A DNA stretch of 64,000 bases from positions 35,758 through 99,757 of the forward strand of contig CAZKQB010000004.1 of NCBI GenBank assembly GCA_964554795.1, written 5' to 3'. The stretch's first letter is position 1; the number at the start of each line of letters is the position of its first letter. Source of the stretch: SFHK01 sp964554795. GTDB lineage: Bacteria; Bacillota; Clostridia; Christensenellales; Aristaeellaceae. Shown piece after piece: positions 25,048 through 33,148 of the stretch. Made by a program: the position numbers and the translations under genes. The notes beneath the pieces were generated by a model. The model was not told the origin of the DNA. It searched no databases and saw only the letters and a program-made list of their open reading frames with translations.

Positions 25048-26616
25048 TTATTCGCCGGTCGGCGCGTTGGCGGGGTTGTCAAGGTCGGAGGGATTGATTC
25101 CGTTGGCTTCGAGGACCTCAGCCAGGTGTCCCATCTGGTTCTCCTGGTGCATGGTGCCCCAGGTGTCAATGTCGATCTTGCCGTTCAGCAGATCCATGGT
25201 GTAGCCATACCAGGCGCGCAGGGCTTCCTGGTTGTCGCCGATGCCGCGAGCGAGGGCGGCGTTGAAGCCCTTCTGGCAGTTGCCGATGAAGGACAGGTTG
25301 GCAAACATGGCGGCGTACTCATCGGGCAGCTCAACGCCGTCAACCAGAGCCGGGCCATTGACGGACATGCCGTTCTCAATGCCGGTGCCCAGATACGCGC
25401 CGTAGCCTTCGGGAGAGGTGTAGTACATCAGGAAGTCGATGACCGCCTCGTCGTGCTCAATGTCCTTGGAGATGGCGCCGATGAAGCCGGTAGCGACCTC
25501 GATCGTGCGGGCGGGGGCGAGGAATTCGGGGCCTTCCATGGAGGGCATGTTGAAGGTGCCCAGCTCGAACACCAGCGCGTTTTCAATAACGTTGCCTTCG
25601 GAGTCCTTCAGAGACTCACCCTTTTGCAGCGCTGCCATGTCGCGGGCGTGATCGGTCAGTCTCCAGCCGCCGTCGATGATCATCGCGGCCTTGCCCTGTG
25701 CGAACAGAGCCTTGTAGCCGGCGTCACCAGTGCCGAAGAAGTTTTCGCCGCCAGCGTACTTCGGGAATACCTTGGCGAAGTTGGCGTATACGGCCTTGAT
25801 GCCGTCGGAATCGGCGCGAACTACGCCGTCACGGAAGGCCTGCCAGTAGCGAAGAGCGTTCTGGGTGACGTAAGTGGCGTCGTCGTTCCACGGGTCGTTG
25901 AGGTTGTAAACGAAGTTGGCGTCGATCTCGGGATCGTAGCAGTAGTCGTCCGGCTGCGCCTTGACGAACTCGATCTGCGCGCGGGTGGTCTGATCGACGT
26001 AGGCCTGAGCGATCCAGCCGAGCTGCATCTCCCAGAAGGACTTAAAGTCGCCCGGCACGGCCAGAGGCTGATAGCCAGCAGCCTGAATCTTCTCGCAAAC
26101 GTCAATCAGCTCGTCCCAGGTGGTGGGGGCGGTCACGCCGACTTCCTCGAAGATCTTGGTGTTGTAGAACCACAGAACCTGCACGGACTGAAGGCTGATG
26201 GCCGTCCACTCGCCCTTCGCCATGTCGCGAACCTGAGCGTCGAAGTTGACCTGATCCTTCCACTCCTTGCCGGTGTAGGGGCTCTCGTTATAGGCATACT
26301 CGAAGAAGTTGAGCTTTTTGCCGGTGGAGGCGGAGCCGGCTACGTTGATGGCAACCAGGTCAGCCTCGGGATTGTCGGAGCTGAACTGCGCCTTTACCCA
26401 ATCGGCATAGCCTTCGTCGGGCTTGAGGTCGATGATGATGTCAACCTCGGGATGCAGGGCCTCATAGCCCTTTTCAACAGCTGCCCAGGCTTCGGCAACG
26501 CCGGTGCCCGCCTGCATGTTGATGCGGATTTCCACTTTCTTTGAGTCTTCGGCCGCTGCGCCGAACAGCGCGAGCACCATCAGAACGGCCAGTACCAGAG
26601 AGAGCGTGCGTTTCAT
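25048..26616 (-). CDS. Extracellular sugar-binding protein (ABC family 1)
   Basis: 522 residues. Signal peptide KRTLSLVLAVLMVLALFG followed by AAAEDSKK with no cysteine, so no lipobox. The mature part shows family-1 solute-binding features (VEKGYEALHPEVDIIIDLKP, ATYVTQNALRYWQAF, AAMIIDGGWRLTDHARDM, IEHDEAVIDFLMYY). It would deliver a carbohydrate to the two permeases encoded downstream. The ATG at 26616 has AAAGGAGG upstream and a near-consensus promoter. First gene of the operon. Confidence 0.92.
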   Translation of the reverse strand: MKRTLSLVLAVLMVLALFGAAAEDSKKVEIRINMQAGTGVAEAWAAVEKGYEALHPEVDIIIDLKPDEGYADWVKAQFSSDNPEADLVAINVAGSASTGKKLNFFEYAYNESPYTGKEWKDQVNFDAQVRDMAKGEWTAISLQSVQVLWFYNTKIFEEVGVTAPTTWDELIDVCEKIQAAGYQPLAVPGDFKSFWEMQLGWIAQAYVDQTTRAQIEFVKAQPDDYCYDPEIDANFVYNLNDPWNDDATYVTQNALRYWQAFRDGVVRADSDGIKAVYANFAKVFPKYAGGENFFGTGDAGYKALFAQGKAAMIIDGGWRLTDHARDMAALQKGESLKDSEGNVIENALVFELGTFNMPSMEGPEFLAPARTIEVATGFIGAISKDIEHDEAVIDFLMYYTSPEGYGAYLGTGIENGMSVNGPALVDGVELPDEYAAMFANLSFIGNCQKGFNAALARGIGDNQEALRAWYGYTMDLLNGKIDIDTWGTMHQENQMGHLAEVLEANGINPSDLDNPANAPTGE

Positions 26617-26703
26617 GAGGTATCCTCCTTTTTTTGTACCGCTCCAGCGGAGCGACAGACGCTGAGAGGCATCCAACCGTGCGGTGCTTCCCAATCTGTG
26701 TTT

Positions 26704-26732
26704 ATTTTAGCATGCCAATATCGTAATGTCAA
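26704..26732 (-). promoter_or_regulatory. Sigma-A promoter of the propeller ABC operon
   Basis: Minus strand TTGACA, 17-nt spacer, TAAAAT (-10 at 26704-26709, -35 at 26727-26732), about 90 nt before the start codon. The surrounding 26617-26760 is AT-rich. Confidence 0.85.
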
Positions 26733-26819
26733 GGGTATTTTTTAATATTTTGAGTCGTGTTATTGGATGTTTTGACGGGAATAATGATAATAGTTTTAAA
26801 TGCTGCGCGCATTCACCGG

Positions 26820-26849
26820 TTGACATGGCGTGCGTGCGGGCTGTATAAT
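26820..26849 (+). promoter_or_regulatory. Promoter of the amidohydrolase-GHL6 pair
   Basis: TTGACA (26820-26825), 18-nt spacer, TATAAT (26844-26849), 34 nt before the start codon. Divergent from the binding-protein promoter, about 90 bp apart, which suggests joint control. Confidence 0.85.
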
Positions 26850-26882
26850 GGAAATGATTTCAAAAACGGGGAGGGTGCCACT

Positions 26883-28034
26883 ATGTTCGTAATCAAAAAC
26901 GGAAAGGTACTGGACGCCGTTCATCGCGAGCCTCAGTATGTGGACATTCGCGTGGAAAACGGAAAAATTACCGAAATCGGCCCGAGCCTGAGCGCCGAGG
27001 GCGGCGACGTTGTGGATGCAGCGGGGCTCACCGTAATGCCTGGCTTTGTAGAGGCGCACGGCCATATCGGTCTGGACGGCTGGGGCATCGGCTTTGAGGG
27101 ACAGGACTACAACGAATACGGCGACATTCTCACGCCGCACCTGCGCGCCATTGATGGCATTCAGCCTCGCGACTATGCGCTGAAGGAGGCGCGCGAGGCG
27201 GGCGTCACGTGTCTGAACGTAGGACCAGGCTCCTCAAATGTGCTGGGCGGCACGTTCTGCGCCATAAAGCCTGCGGGCGTGCGCGTGGACAATATGCTTG
27301 TGAAGAAGGAAACCGCCATGAAGTGCGCCTTTGGCGAAAATCCAAAGCGCTGTTATCGCGATAAGGGCAATTCCTCCCGCATGAGCACTGCGGCTAAGCT
27401 GCGAGAGATGCTGTTCAGGGCGCGCGAATACGCGGAGAAGCTGGACGCAGCGAAGGACGATCCCTCTAAAAAGCCGGCGTTTGACATGAAGCTTCAGGCG
27501 CTTGTGCCAGTGATTCGCGGCGAGCTGCCGCTGAAGGCGCACGCGCATCAGGCGGATGACCTGTTTACCGCGCTGCGCATTGCGCGCGAGTTCGGTGTAA
27601 GGATTACCCTTGAGCACGTGACCGAGGGTCACCTGATCGTGGACGAGCTTGCAAAGGAAAACGTGCCGCTGGCCGTCGGCCCGACGCTGGGACACGCGAG
27701 CAAGTTCGAGCTTCAGAATAAGAGCTGGATTACGCCCGGCGTGCTGGCAAAGGCGGGCTGCCACGTATCCATCATCACGGATTCGCCGGTCATTCCGCAG
27801 AAGTATCTGCCCATCTGCGCGGGTTTGGCCGTGAAGGCCGGCATGGACCCGTTTGACGCGTTCCGCGCCATCACCATTTGCCCCGCCGAGCACATCGGCA
27901 TTGCCGACCGCGTGGGGTCGCTGGAGGTGGGCAAGGATGCGGATATCGCCATCGCCGACGGTTGTCCGTTCGAAATTGCTACAAGAATGAAGTACGTATT
28001 TATCGACGGCGTGAACGTGCTCGAATGCGAATAA
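26883..28034 (+). CDS. Metal-dependent amidohydrolase
   Basis: 383 residues, cytoplasmic. Amidohydrolase-superfamily marks are an N-terminal small beta domain, PGFVEAHGHIGLDGWGIG (HxH metal site at ~55-57), LKAHAHQADDL, ITLEHVTEG, SIITDSPVIP (the catalytic Asp), and the closing IADRVGSLEVGKDADIAIAD. This resembles imidazolonepropionase-like or dihydroorotase-like members of unknown substrate. The ATG at 26883 has GGGGAGGG upstream. It is followed 19 nt later by the GHL6-type glycosidase, so the two are co-expressed and divergent to the sugar importer. A deacetylase or amidase acting on an imported amino-sugar derivative is only a guess. Confidence 0.85.
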   Translation: MFVIKNGKVLDAVHREPQYVDIRVENGKITEIGPSLSAEGGDVVDAAGLTVMPGFVEAHGHIGLDGWGIGFEGQDYNEYGDILTPHLRAIDGIQPRDYALKEAREAGVTCLNVGPGSSNVLGGTFCAIKPAGVRVDNMLVKKETAMKCAFGENPKRCYRDKGNSSRMSTAAKLREMLFRAREYAEKLDAAKDDPSKKPAFDMKLQALVPVIRGELPLKAHAHQADDLFTALRIAREFGVRITLEHVTEGHLIVDELAKENVPLAVGPTLGHASKFELQNKSWITPGVLAKAGCHVSIITDSPVIPQKYLPICAGLAVKAGMDPFDAFRAITICPAEHIGIADRVGSLEVGKDADIAIADGCPFEIATRMKYVFIDGVNVLECE

Positions 28035-28053
28035 TGAAAAAGAGGAAGCGCAA

Positions 28054-30003
28054 ATGAGATTTCGTCAGGTACATCTGGATTTCCATACCTCCGGCCTGAT
28101 CCCGGACATCGGCGGACGCTTCTCGAAGGAGCAGTTTCAGAGGGCGCTGAAGCTCGGCCACGTCGATTCCATTACCGTTTTCTCCAAGTGCCATCATGGC
28201 TGGGCCTATCATCCCTCAAAGGCCAACACGATGCACCCCAACCTGAAGTTTGATCTTCTGGGTGCGCAGCTGGAGGCCTGCCGCGAAATCGGCGTGAATG
28301 CGCCGGTGTACATTTCCGCGGGTCTGGATGAAAAGGAGGTGCTCAACCATCCTGAGTGGCTGAACGTGGACCCGGAGAACCGGGGCGGCAACTACCTGAG
28401 CGGGGCCTATTACCACCTTATGTGTTACAATACGCCGTACCTGGACAGGCTCATCTCGCAGGTTGAGGAGGTCATGGAGCGTTACAATCCCTGCGGCGTG
28501 TTTCTGGATATCTCCAGCGAGCGCATGTGCGTGTGCGGCAGCTGTGTGAAGTCGATGCTCGAAAAGGGAATGGATCCCACGAACATGGACGACGTACGCC
28601 GCCACGGCAGAGATGTCTACAAAAACTACTGTCTGCGCGTGGAAAAGGCCGTGCGCAAGTATTCAAAGACGGCGACCATCTTCCATAACGCCGGGCACAT
28701 TGCCCACGGAAGGCGCGACATTGCCGGCTACGATACCCATCTGGAGCTGGAAAGCCTGCCCACCGGCGGCTGGGGCTACGATCACTTTCCCATGTCGGCG
28801 GCGTATGTGCGCACGCTGAATAAGCCGTTTCTGGGCATGACGGGCAAGTTCCACACCACGTGGGGCGAGTTCGGCGGGTTCAAGCATCCCAATGCGCTGA
28901 TTTATGAAACGGGGCTGTCGCTGGCCTGCGGCGCGGCGATTTCCGTGGGCGATCAGCTGCATCCCTCGGGCGAGATGAACGAAAGCACGTATCGCCTGAT
29001 CGGCAGGGCCTACGAGCTGGTCGAAAAGAAGGAAAGGTGGTGCGAGGGCGCGAGGAATCTGGCCGACATCGCCGTGCTCAGCTGCGAGGCGATTCTGGGC
29101 GGCGGACGCAATGGCACCGGAACCGACAGCAATGCCGGCGCAAGCCGCATGCTGCTGGAGGGTAAGCACCTGTACGATTTCATCGACGAGGAAACCCCGT
29201 TTGAAAACTATAAGCTCGTCATCCTGCCCGATCAGATTCTGTTGTGCGACGTACTGGCTGCGCGCCTCAAGGCCTACCTTGCCGGGGGCGGAAAGCTGCT
29301 TCTGACCGGCTATTCTGGCTTAAATTTCGACAAAACCGCCTTTGCGCTGGACGTGGGCGCGGAGTATGACGGCGCGAGCAAGTACACGCCGGATTACATG
29401 ATCCCGAATTTCGACGCCGTGAACGGCCGCACTGAATACGTGATGTATTCCGCTGGACAGAAACTCAAAAATGTCACCGGCACAGTGCTGGCCTACCGGC
29501 AGAAGCCGTACTTCAACCGCGGGCCGTTCCATTTCAGCTCGCATCAGCACACGCCAAACGACGGATCCGCGCCGAAGGAGCCTGCCGCCGTCGTAACGGG
29601 AAACGTCGCCTACATTGGCTGGAGCATTTTTGAGGACTATGCGACGAAGGGCGAGCTGATTGATCGTGAGCTGGTGCTCAGGGCCATCGACTGTCTGCTC
29701 GGCGATGAGCGCACCTTGCGTACGACGCTGCCTGACCGCGGCGTGGTAACCGTTGCCCGGCAGGGAACTCGCCATGTCGTGCATCTGCTGTTTGCCCATA
29801 CCACCGTTCGCGGCAGGGGCATCGAGGTCATCGAGGATGCCGTGCCCGTCATGAACGTGTCCGTCTCCCTGCGCCTCCCCGCCGCGCCCCAAAAAGTCTT
29901 CCTCGCGCCCGAGGAGACCCCCATTCCCTTCGCATGGGACGGCGAACGCGCGTCCTTCACCGTGCCGCAGGTGCTGCTGCACCAAATGGTCGTCTGCGAG
30001 TAA
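28054..30003 (+). CDS. GHL6-type glycoside hydrolase, possible alpha-L-fucosidase-like
   Basis: 649 residues, no signal peptide. N-terminal TIM barrel with FRQVHLDFHTSGLIPDIG, SITVFSKCHHGWAYHP, NPCGVFLDISSERMCVC and LGMTGKFHTTWGEF, the pattern of the hypothetical glycosyl hydrolase 6 family that includes GH151-like alpha-fucosidases. The region ~395-560 resembles a beta-galactosidase trimerisation domain, and the C-terminus is beta-rich. Acts in the cytoplasm on an imported saccharide. The operon and the neighbouring importer support this. Exact substrate and catalytic residues are not settled by eye. Confidence 0.8.
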   Translation: MRFRQVHLDFHTSGLIPDIGGRFSKEQFQRALKLGHVDSITVFSKCHHGWAYHPSKANTMHPNLKFDLLGAQLEACREIGVNAPVYISAGLDEKEVLNHPEWLNVDPENRGGNYLSGAYYHLMCYNTPYLDRLISQVEEVMERYNPCGVFLDISSERMCVCGSCVKSMLEKGMDPTNMDDVRRHGRDVYKNYCLRVEKAVRKYSKTATIFHNAGHIAHGRRDIAGYDTHLELESLPTGGWGYDHFPMSAAYVRTLNKPFLGMTGKFHTTWGEFGGFKHPNALIYETGLSLACGAAISVGDQLHPSGEMNESTYRLIGRAYELVEKKERWCEGARNLADIAVLSCEAILGGGRNGTGTDSNAGASRMLLEGKHLYDFIDEETPFENYKLVILPDQILLCDVLAARLKAYLAGGGKLLLTGYSGLNFDKTAFALDVGAEYDGASKYTPDYMIPNFDAVNGRTEYVMYSAGQKLKNVTGTVLAYRQKPYFNRGPFHFSSHQHTPNDGSAPKEPAAVVTGNVAYIGWSIFEDYATKGELIDRELVLRAIDCLLGDERTLRTTLPDRGVVTVARQGTRHVVHLLFAHTTVRGRGIEVIEDAVPVMNVSVSLRLPAAPQKVFLAPEETPIPFAWDGERASFTVPQVLLHQMVVCE

Positions 30004-30040
30004 TCCGCCGCACGGACTGCAGACTTCCTTCACCCCATAC

Positions 30041-30084
30041 GCGCAAAGGGTCTGCGGCAAAGCTCTGCCGCAGACCCTCTGCGC
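30041..30084. terminator. Convergent hairpin between the GHL6 and deoC genes
   Basis: GGGTCTGCGGC pairs with GCCGCAGACCC, with outer GCGC arms. It lies between two convergent genes and could end both transcripts, though T tracts are lacking. Its loop shares the AAGCTCTGC core with a hairpin at 57620. Confidence 0.6.
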
Positions 30085-30090
30085 GAGGAT

Positions 30091-30801
30091 TCAGCGAGAG
30101 GACAACCTCGTTCCCATCGCTTTTTCGCGCGCTTCCATTTCCGTTACGATTTTTACGCCGGCGCTGGTGCCGATTCGGGTCGCGCCCGCTTCAATCATGG
30201 CCAGCGCGTCATCCAGCGAACGGATTCCGCCGGCCGCCTTTACGCCAATGGCATCCCCCACCATGCGCTTCATCAGCCGGACGTCCTCAACCGTCGCGCC
30301 GCCGGTGCCGAAACCGGTAGAGGTCTTGATGAAGTCCGGGCGAACGCGCAGCGCGATTTCGCAAAGATGCTTTTTCTCGTCCTCGTTCAGATAGCAATTC
30401 TCGAAAATCACCTTGCTCAGGCGATTGTGCTCCCTGCAAATGCCAACGATGCGGCGCATCTCTTCCTCAATGAAATCCCAGCAGCCGCTCTTGAGCTTTC
30501 CTATGTTGATTACATAGTCGATTTCATCCGCGCCGTCCTCAATAGCTCTTTCCGTTTCATAGCACTTGACGGCGAGTGTCGTCTGTCCCAGCGGGAAGCC
30601 GATGGCGGCGCCCACGTGAACGCCGCTGGTTTTGAGCGCCTCGCGGCACAGCGCGACGGGCGCGGAATTGATGGCGACCATGGCAAAATGATACTGGTCG
30701 CTTTCCCTGCAGAAGGCGGTAAGCTCGGCATCGGAGACAAAGGGCTTCAGCAGGGTTTGATCGATCATCCGGGCAAGAGTATGACTATCCAGCCTGCACA
30801 T
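30091..30801 (-). CDS. deoC: Deoxyribose-phosphate aldolase-like protein DeoC
   Basis: 236 residues. Class I aldolase with the DeoC set: EIDYVINIGKLKSG (Asp95), the Schiff-base Lys159 in DFIKTSTGFGTGGAT and the second Lys188 in GVKAAGGIR. Cleaves deoxyribose 5-phosphate to acetaldehyde and glyceraldehyde 3-phosphate, or an analogous sugar phosphate. The ATG at 30801 has AAAGGA upstream. It is the last gene of the 30-42.8 kb unit, next to DeoR and FGGY kinase genes, which suggests it cleaves the phosphorylated product of that pathway rather than serving nucleoside salvage. Confidence 0.93.
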   Translation of the reverse strand: MCRLDSHTLARMIDQTLLKPFVSDAELTAFCRESDQYHFAMVAINSAPVALCREALKTSGVHVGAAIGFPLGQTTLAVKCYETERAIEDGADEIDYVINIGKLKSGCWDFIEEEMRRIVGICREHNRLSKVIFENCYLNEDEKKHLCEIALRVRPDFIKTSTGFGTGGATVEDVRLMKRMVGDAIGVKAAGGIRSLDDALAMIEAGATRIGTSAGVKIVTEMEAREKAMGTRLSSR

Positions 30802-30829
30802 TTGGCAGCATCCTTTCTTGAAAAAAGGT

Positions 30830-31606
30830 TCATGCAAGAATCACTTCCACATTCAAAGCCCTGATGGCATTCAGCTCATCCTCCGGTATGGAGGCATCCG
30901 TAACAATCACGTCAAGCTCGGTCGTGTCGGCAAAATGAGCAAAGCTTTTGCGGCCGAACTTGTTTCCGGTAGCCAAAAGGATGGTTCGATCGGCAGAAGC
31001 GATCATGCGTCGTTTAATATCGGCGTGATTTAAATCGGGAGTAGACAGCCCGTCCTTCGCGGTAATGCTGTTGGTTGCTACAAACGCCTTATCAACGTGC
31101 AGCGCCTTAAGCTGCTCCACGGCAGATGGGCCAAGCGTGCAGTGATACCCATTTCGCACAACGCCGCCCAGCAGTACAACTCTGCAGTCGTCGTGCTTTT
31201 CCATTGCGAGTGCAATATCAAGGTCGTTGGTAACGACGGTCAGATGCTTGGCCGTAATCACCTCCGCAAAAACGGACAGGGTGGATCCGGTATCGAGAAT
31301 AATGGTGTCGCCATCCTCAATCAGCTTATTGGCGCAGGCGGCAATGCTTCGTTTTTCCGGCAATCGACTCGTGCGTTTTTCGTGATTGTTCTGTTCAAAG
31401 TTCACCTTTGCAATGGAAACGGCTCCGCCATGCGTACGCTTAAGCAGGCCGCGCTCCGAAAGCCGATTCAAATCATTGCGAATGGTTGCATGAGACACTC
31501 CGAAAATCTCGACCAAGTCATCAACCAAGATTTTTTGATCCTGAGACAGCATTTGCAGAATCCGATTCTGACGTTCCTCTACGAAAACGGCGTTTTGCTC
31601 AGCCAT
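30830..31606 (-). CDS. DeoR/GlpR-family sugar-phosphate-responsive regulator
   Basis: 258 residues. N-terminal winged helix with RQNRILQMLSQDQKILVDDL, FGVSHATIRNDLNRL and LLKRTHGGA (~12-65), then the DeoR sugar-phosphate sensor domain (TIILDTGSTLSVFAEVI, VVTNDLDIALAM). It overlaps the FGGY gene by 8 nt, so it is co-translated. Likely a repressor of its own operon, released by a phosphorylated intermediate. Composition is lower in GC than the flanking genes. Confidence 0.93.
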   Translation of the reverse strand: MAEQNAVFVEERQNRILQMLSQDQKILVDDLVEIFGVSHATIRNDLNRLSERGLLKRTHGGAVSIAKVNFEQNNHEKRTSRLPEKRSIAACANKLIEDGDTIILDTGSTLSVFAEVITAKHLTVVTNDLDIALAMEKHDDCRVVLLGGVVRNGYHCTLGPSAVEQLKALHVDKAFVATNSITAKDGLSTPDLNHADIKRRMIASADRTILLATGNKFGRKSFAHFADTTELDVIVTDASIPEDELNAIRALNVEVILA

Positions 31607-33086
31607 AAGGCTCCTCCTGTTCGCAGCGTTCCAACGTGTCTGCCAAACGCAGCTGGGCGCTCATCATATGCTTCCACGCCTCCTGCCGGTTGGCGTGGGG
31701 CTGACAGGGAGACGCGCCCGCCTGCATGTCGGGAACCCCTGTGCCGTCCTCATTATACACGCCGATCATCATTCCTGCAACCACCGCACTGCCCCATAAG
31801 GCCGTATCCGACTGCGCCAGCGGCCGATATTCCATTTGCAGCGCATCGGCCTTCATTTGGCAGAACAGCCGGTTTTTGGCTCCGCCGCCGCTGCCAAGAA
31901 CAACGCCGCCCGCCGTGATGGCCGATGACGAAAGTAAAATTTCGTGATAATGCCGGTATTCCGCGGCAATGCTCTCCAGCACGCTCCGATACATTTCCCC
32001 CGGACCATGGTTCCATTTCAGGCCACACCACGCGCCCGGCATTCGGGGACTGGCCGGACAGGCTCTGCCTGCAAAATGCGGAACGAAGCGCAGACCCCGG
32101 CTGCCCATCGGCACGTCCCGCGCCAAGGCCTCCAGCTCGTCATACGTTTTGCCCAGCAGCTGACGAACCCAGCGAATGCATAAGCCCCCGCCGCCAATGT
32201 AGGCCAAGGGCGTATACAGTCCGTCCAGAACGGAGCGCATATACAATAGGGTGCGGTACTGCGTATCCGGCACAAAGCGCCGAGTGCTCATGGCAAGCAC
32301 GGACGCCGTTCCCGCCACGTCCAGCGCCATATCCGGGCGAACGATGCCCGCTCCAAGCGCGGAGGCCGCGGTATCGCCGCAGCCGGCGGCAACGGGAATG
32401 CCTTCAATCAAGCCGCAGCGCTCGGCTGCCTCGCGCGTCAGAACTCCGATTTTCTCCGTGGGGCGAAGAATCGGCGGCAGCTTGGCGCTTACGTCGCCGA
32501 AGGCATGCGTCAGGCCGTCATCCCAGCGCCGGTTTTCGTTGTCGGCAAAGCCCGTAAAATGCAGATGCGTATCGTCCGTATACGCCTGCCCCGTTCCGCA
32601 CAGGCGCAGGCTCAGGTACGCGCTCAGGGTTACAAAGGCATGGGTTTTCCGCCACACCTCCGGCTGCTCGTTCATCCACCACAGCATTTTCGGGCCGTGA
32701 TGATTGGTCACGCAGCCGCCGCTGAGACGAATGATGGCCTCCTCCTGCGTCTGCATGCGCTTCATCCAGCCTTGGCAGCGATTGTCCAGCCATGAATCAT
32801 ACGGCGTCGTGGCCTCGCCCCGGCCGTCTACGCCGATCACGCCCGCCATTTGTCCGTCAATGCCGATGGCCGCTACGTCGCCCGGGCAAACGCCGGAGGC
32901 CTCCATCACGCCGCGTATGGCCTCCAGCACGGAGGCATACAGCTCGTCCGGATCCTGCTCGATTGCATCTGCGCGATAGAGAAGGCGCGTATCCGCCAGA
33001 TGACTGGAAACCAGCATTCCGTCCGTTTGATACAGACCCGCCCTCGTTCCCTGCGTTCCGGCGTCCACCCCAATCAGATACTTCAT
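31599..33086 (-). CDS. FGGY-family carbohydrate kinase (xylulokinase-like)
   Basis: 495 residues. FGGY hallmarks are GVDAGTQGTRAGLY (phosphate 1), GIDGQMAGVIGVDG, the catalytic DxxxD-type stretch PYDSWLDNRCQGW, AAGCGDTAASALGAGIV and the C-terminal AGGVVLGSGGGAKNRL. Probably phosphorylates a ketose or polyol produced by the upstream isomerase and dehydrogenases. The ATG at 33086 is preferred over one at 33092 because GGGG lies at better spacing. Overlaps DeoR; separated from the binding-protein gene by a hairpin. Confidence 0.9.
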   Translation of the reverse strand: MKYLIGVDAGTQGTRAGLYQTDGMLVSSHLADTRLLYRADAIEQDPDELYASVLEAIRGVMEASGVCPGDVAAIGIDGQMAGVIGVDGRGEATTPYDSWLDNRCQGWMKRMQTQEEAIIRLSGGCVTNHHGPKMLWWMNEQPEVWRKTHAFVTLSAYLSLRLCGTGQAYTDDTHLHFTGFADNENRRWDDGLTHAFGDVSAKLPPILRPTEKIGVLTREAAERCGLIEGIPVAAGCGDTAASALGAGIVRPDMALDVAGTASVLAMSTRRFVPDTQYRTLLYMRSVLDGLYTPLAYIGGGGLCIRWVRQLLGKTYDELEALARDVPMGSRGLRFVPHFAGRACPASPRMPGAWCGLKWNHGPGEMYRSVLESIAAEYRHYHEILLSSSAITAGGVVLGSGGGAKNRLFCQMKADALQMEYRPLAQSDTALWGSAVVAGMMIGVYNEDGTGVPDMQAGASPCQPHANRQEAWKHMMSAQLRLADTLERCEQEEPYG

Positions 33087-33106
33087 GTTCATTCATCCCC
33101 GTGTAC

Positions 33107-33138
33107 GCACGGCGGGAGAGGGTTCTCCCCCGCCGTGC
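33107..33138 (-). other. GC-rich intercistronic hairpin after the second binding-protein gene
   Basis: GCACGGCGGG pairs with CCCGCCGTGC with no T tail, directly after the binding-protein stop codon and before the FGGY gene. Same position and type as the hairpin at 25003. Confidence 0.75.
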
Positions 33139-33148
33139 CCTGTGGTGA

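Noticed and set aside
22062..26616. Search for an ATPase gene in the propeller ABC operon
   Set aside because: None is present. This is not a defect, because many Bacillota sugar importers share an MsmX-type ATPase encoded elsewhere.
30091..30801. DeoC as part of nucleoside salvage
   Set aside because: No phosphorylase, phosphopentomutase or nucleoside transporter gene is nearby; the gene sits at the end of a sugar operon.
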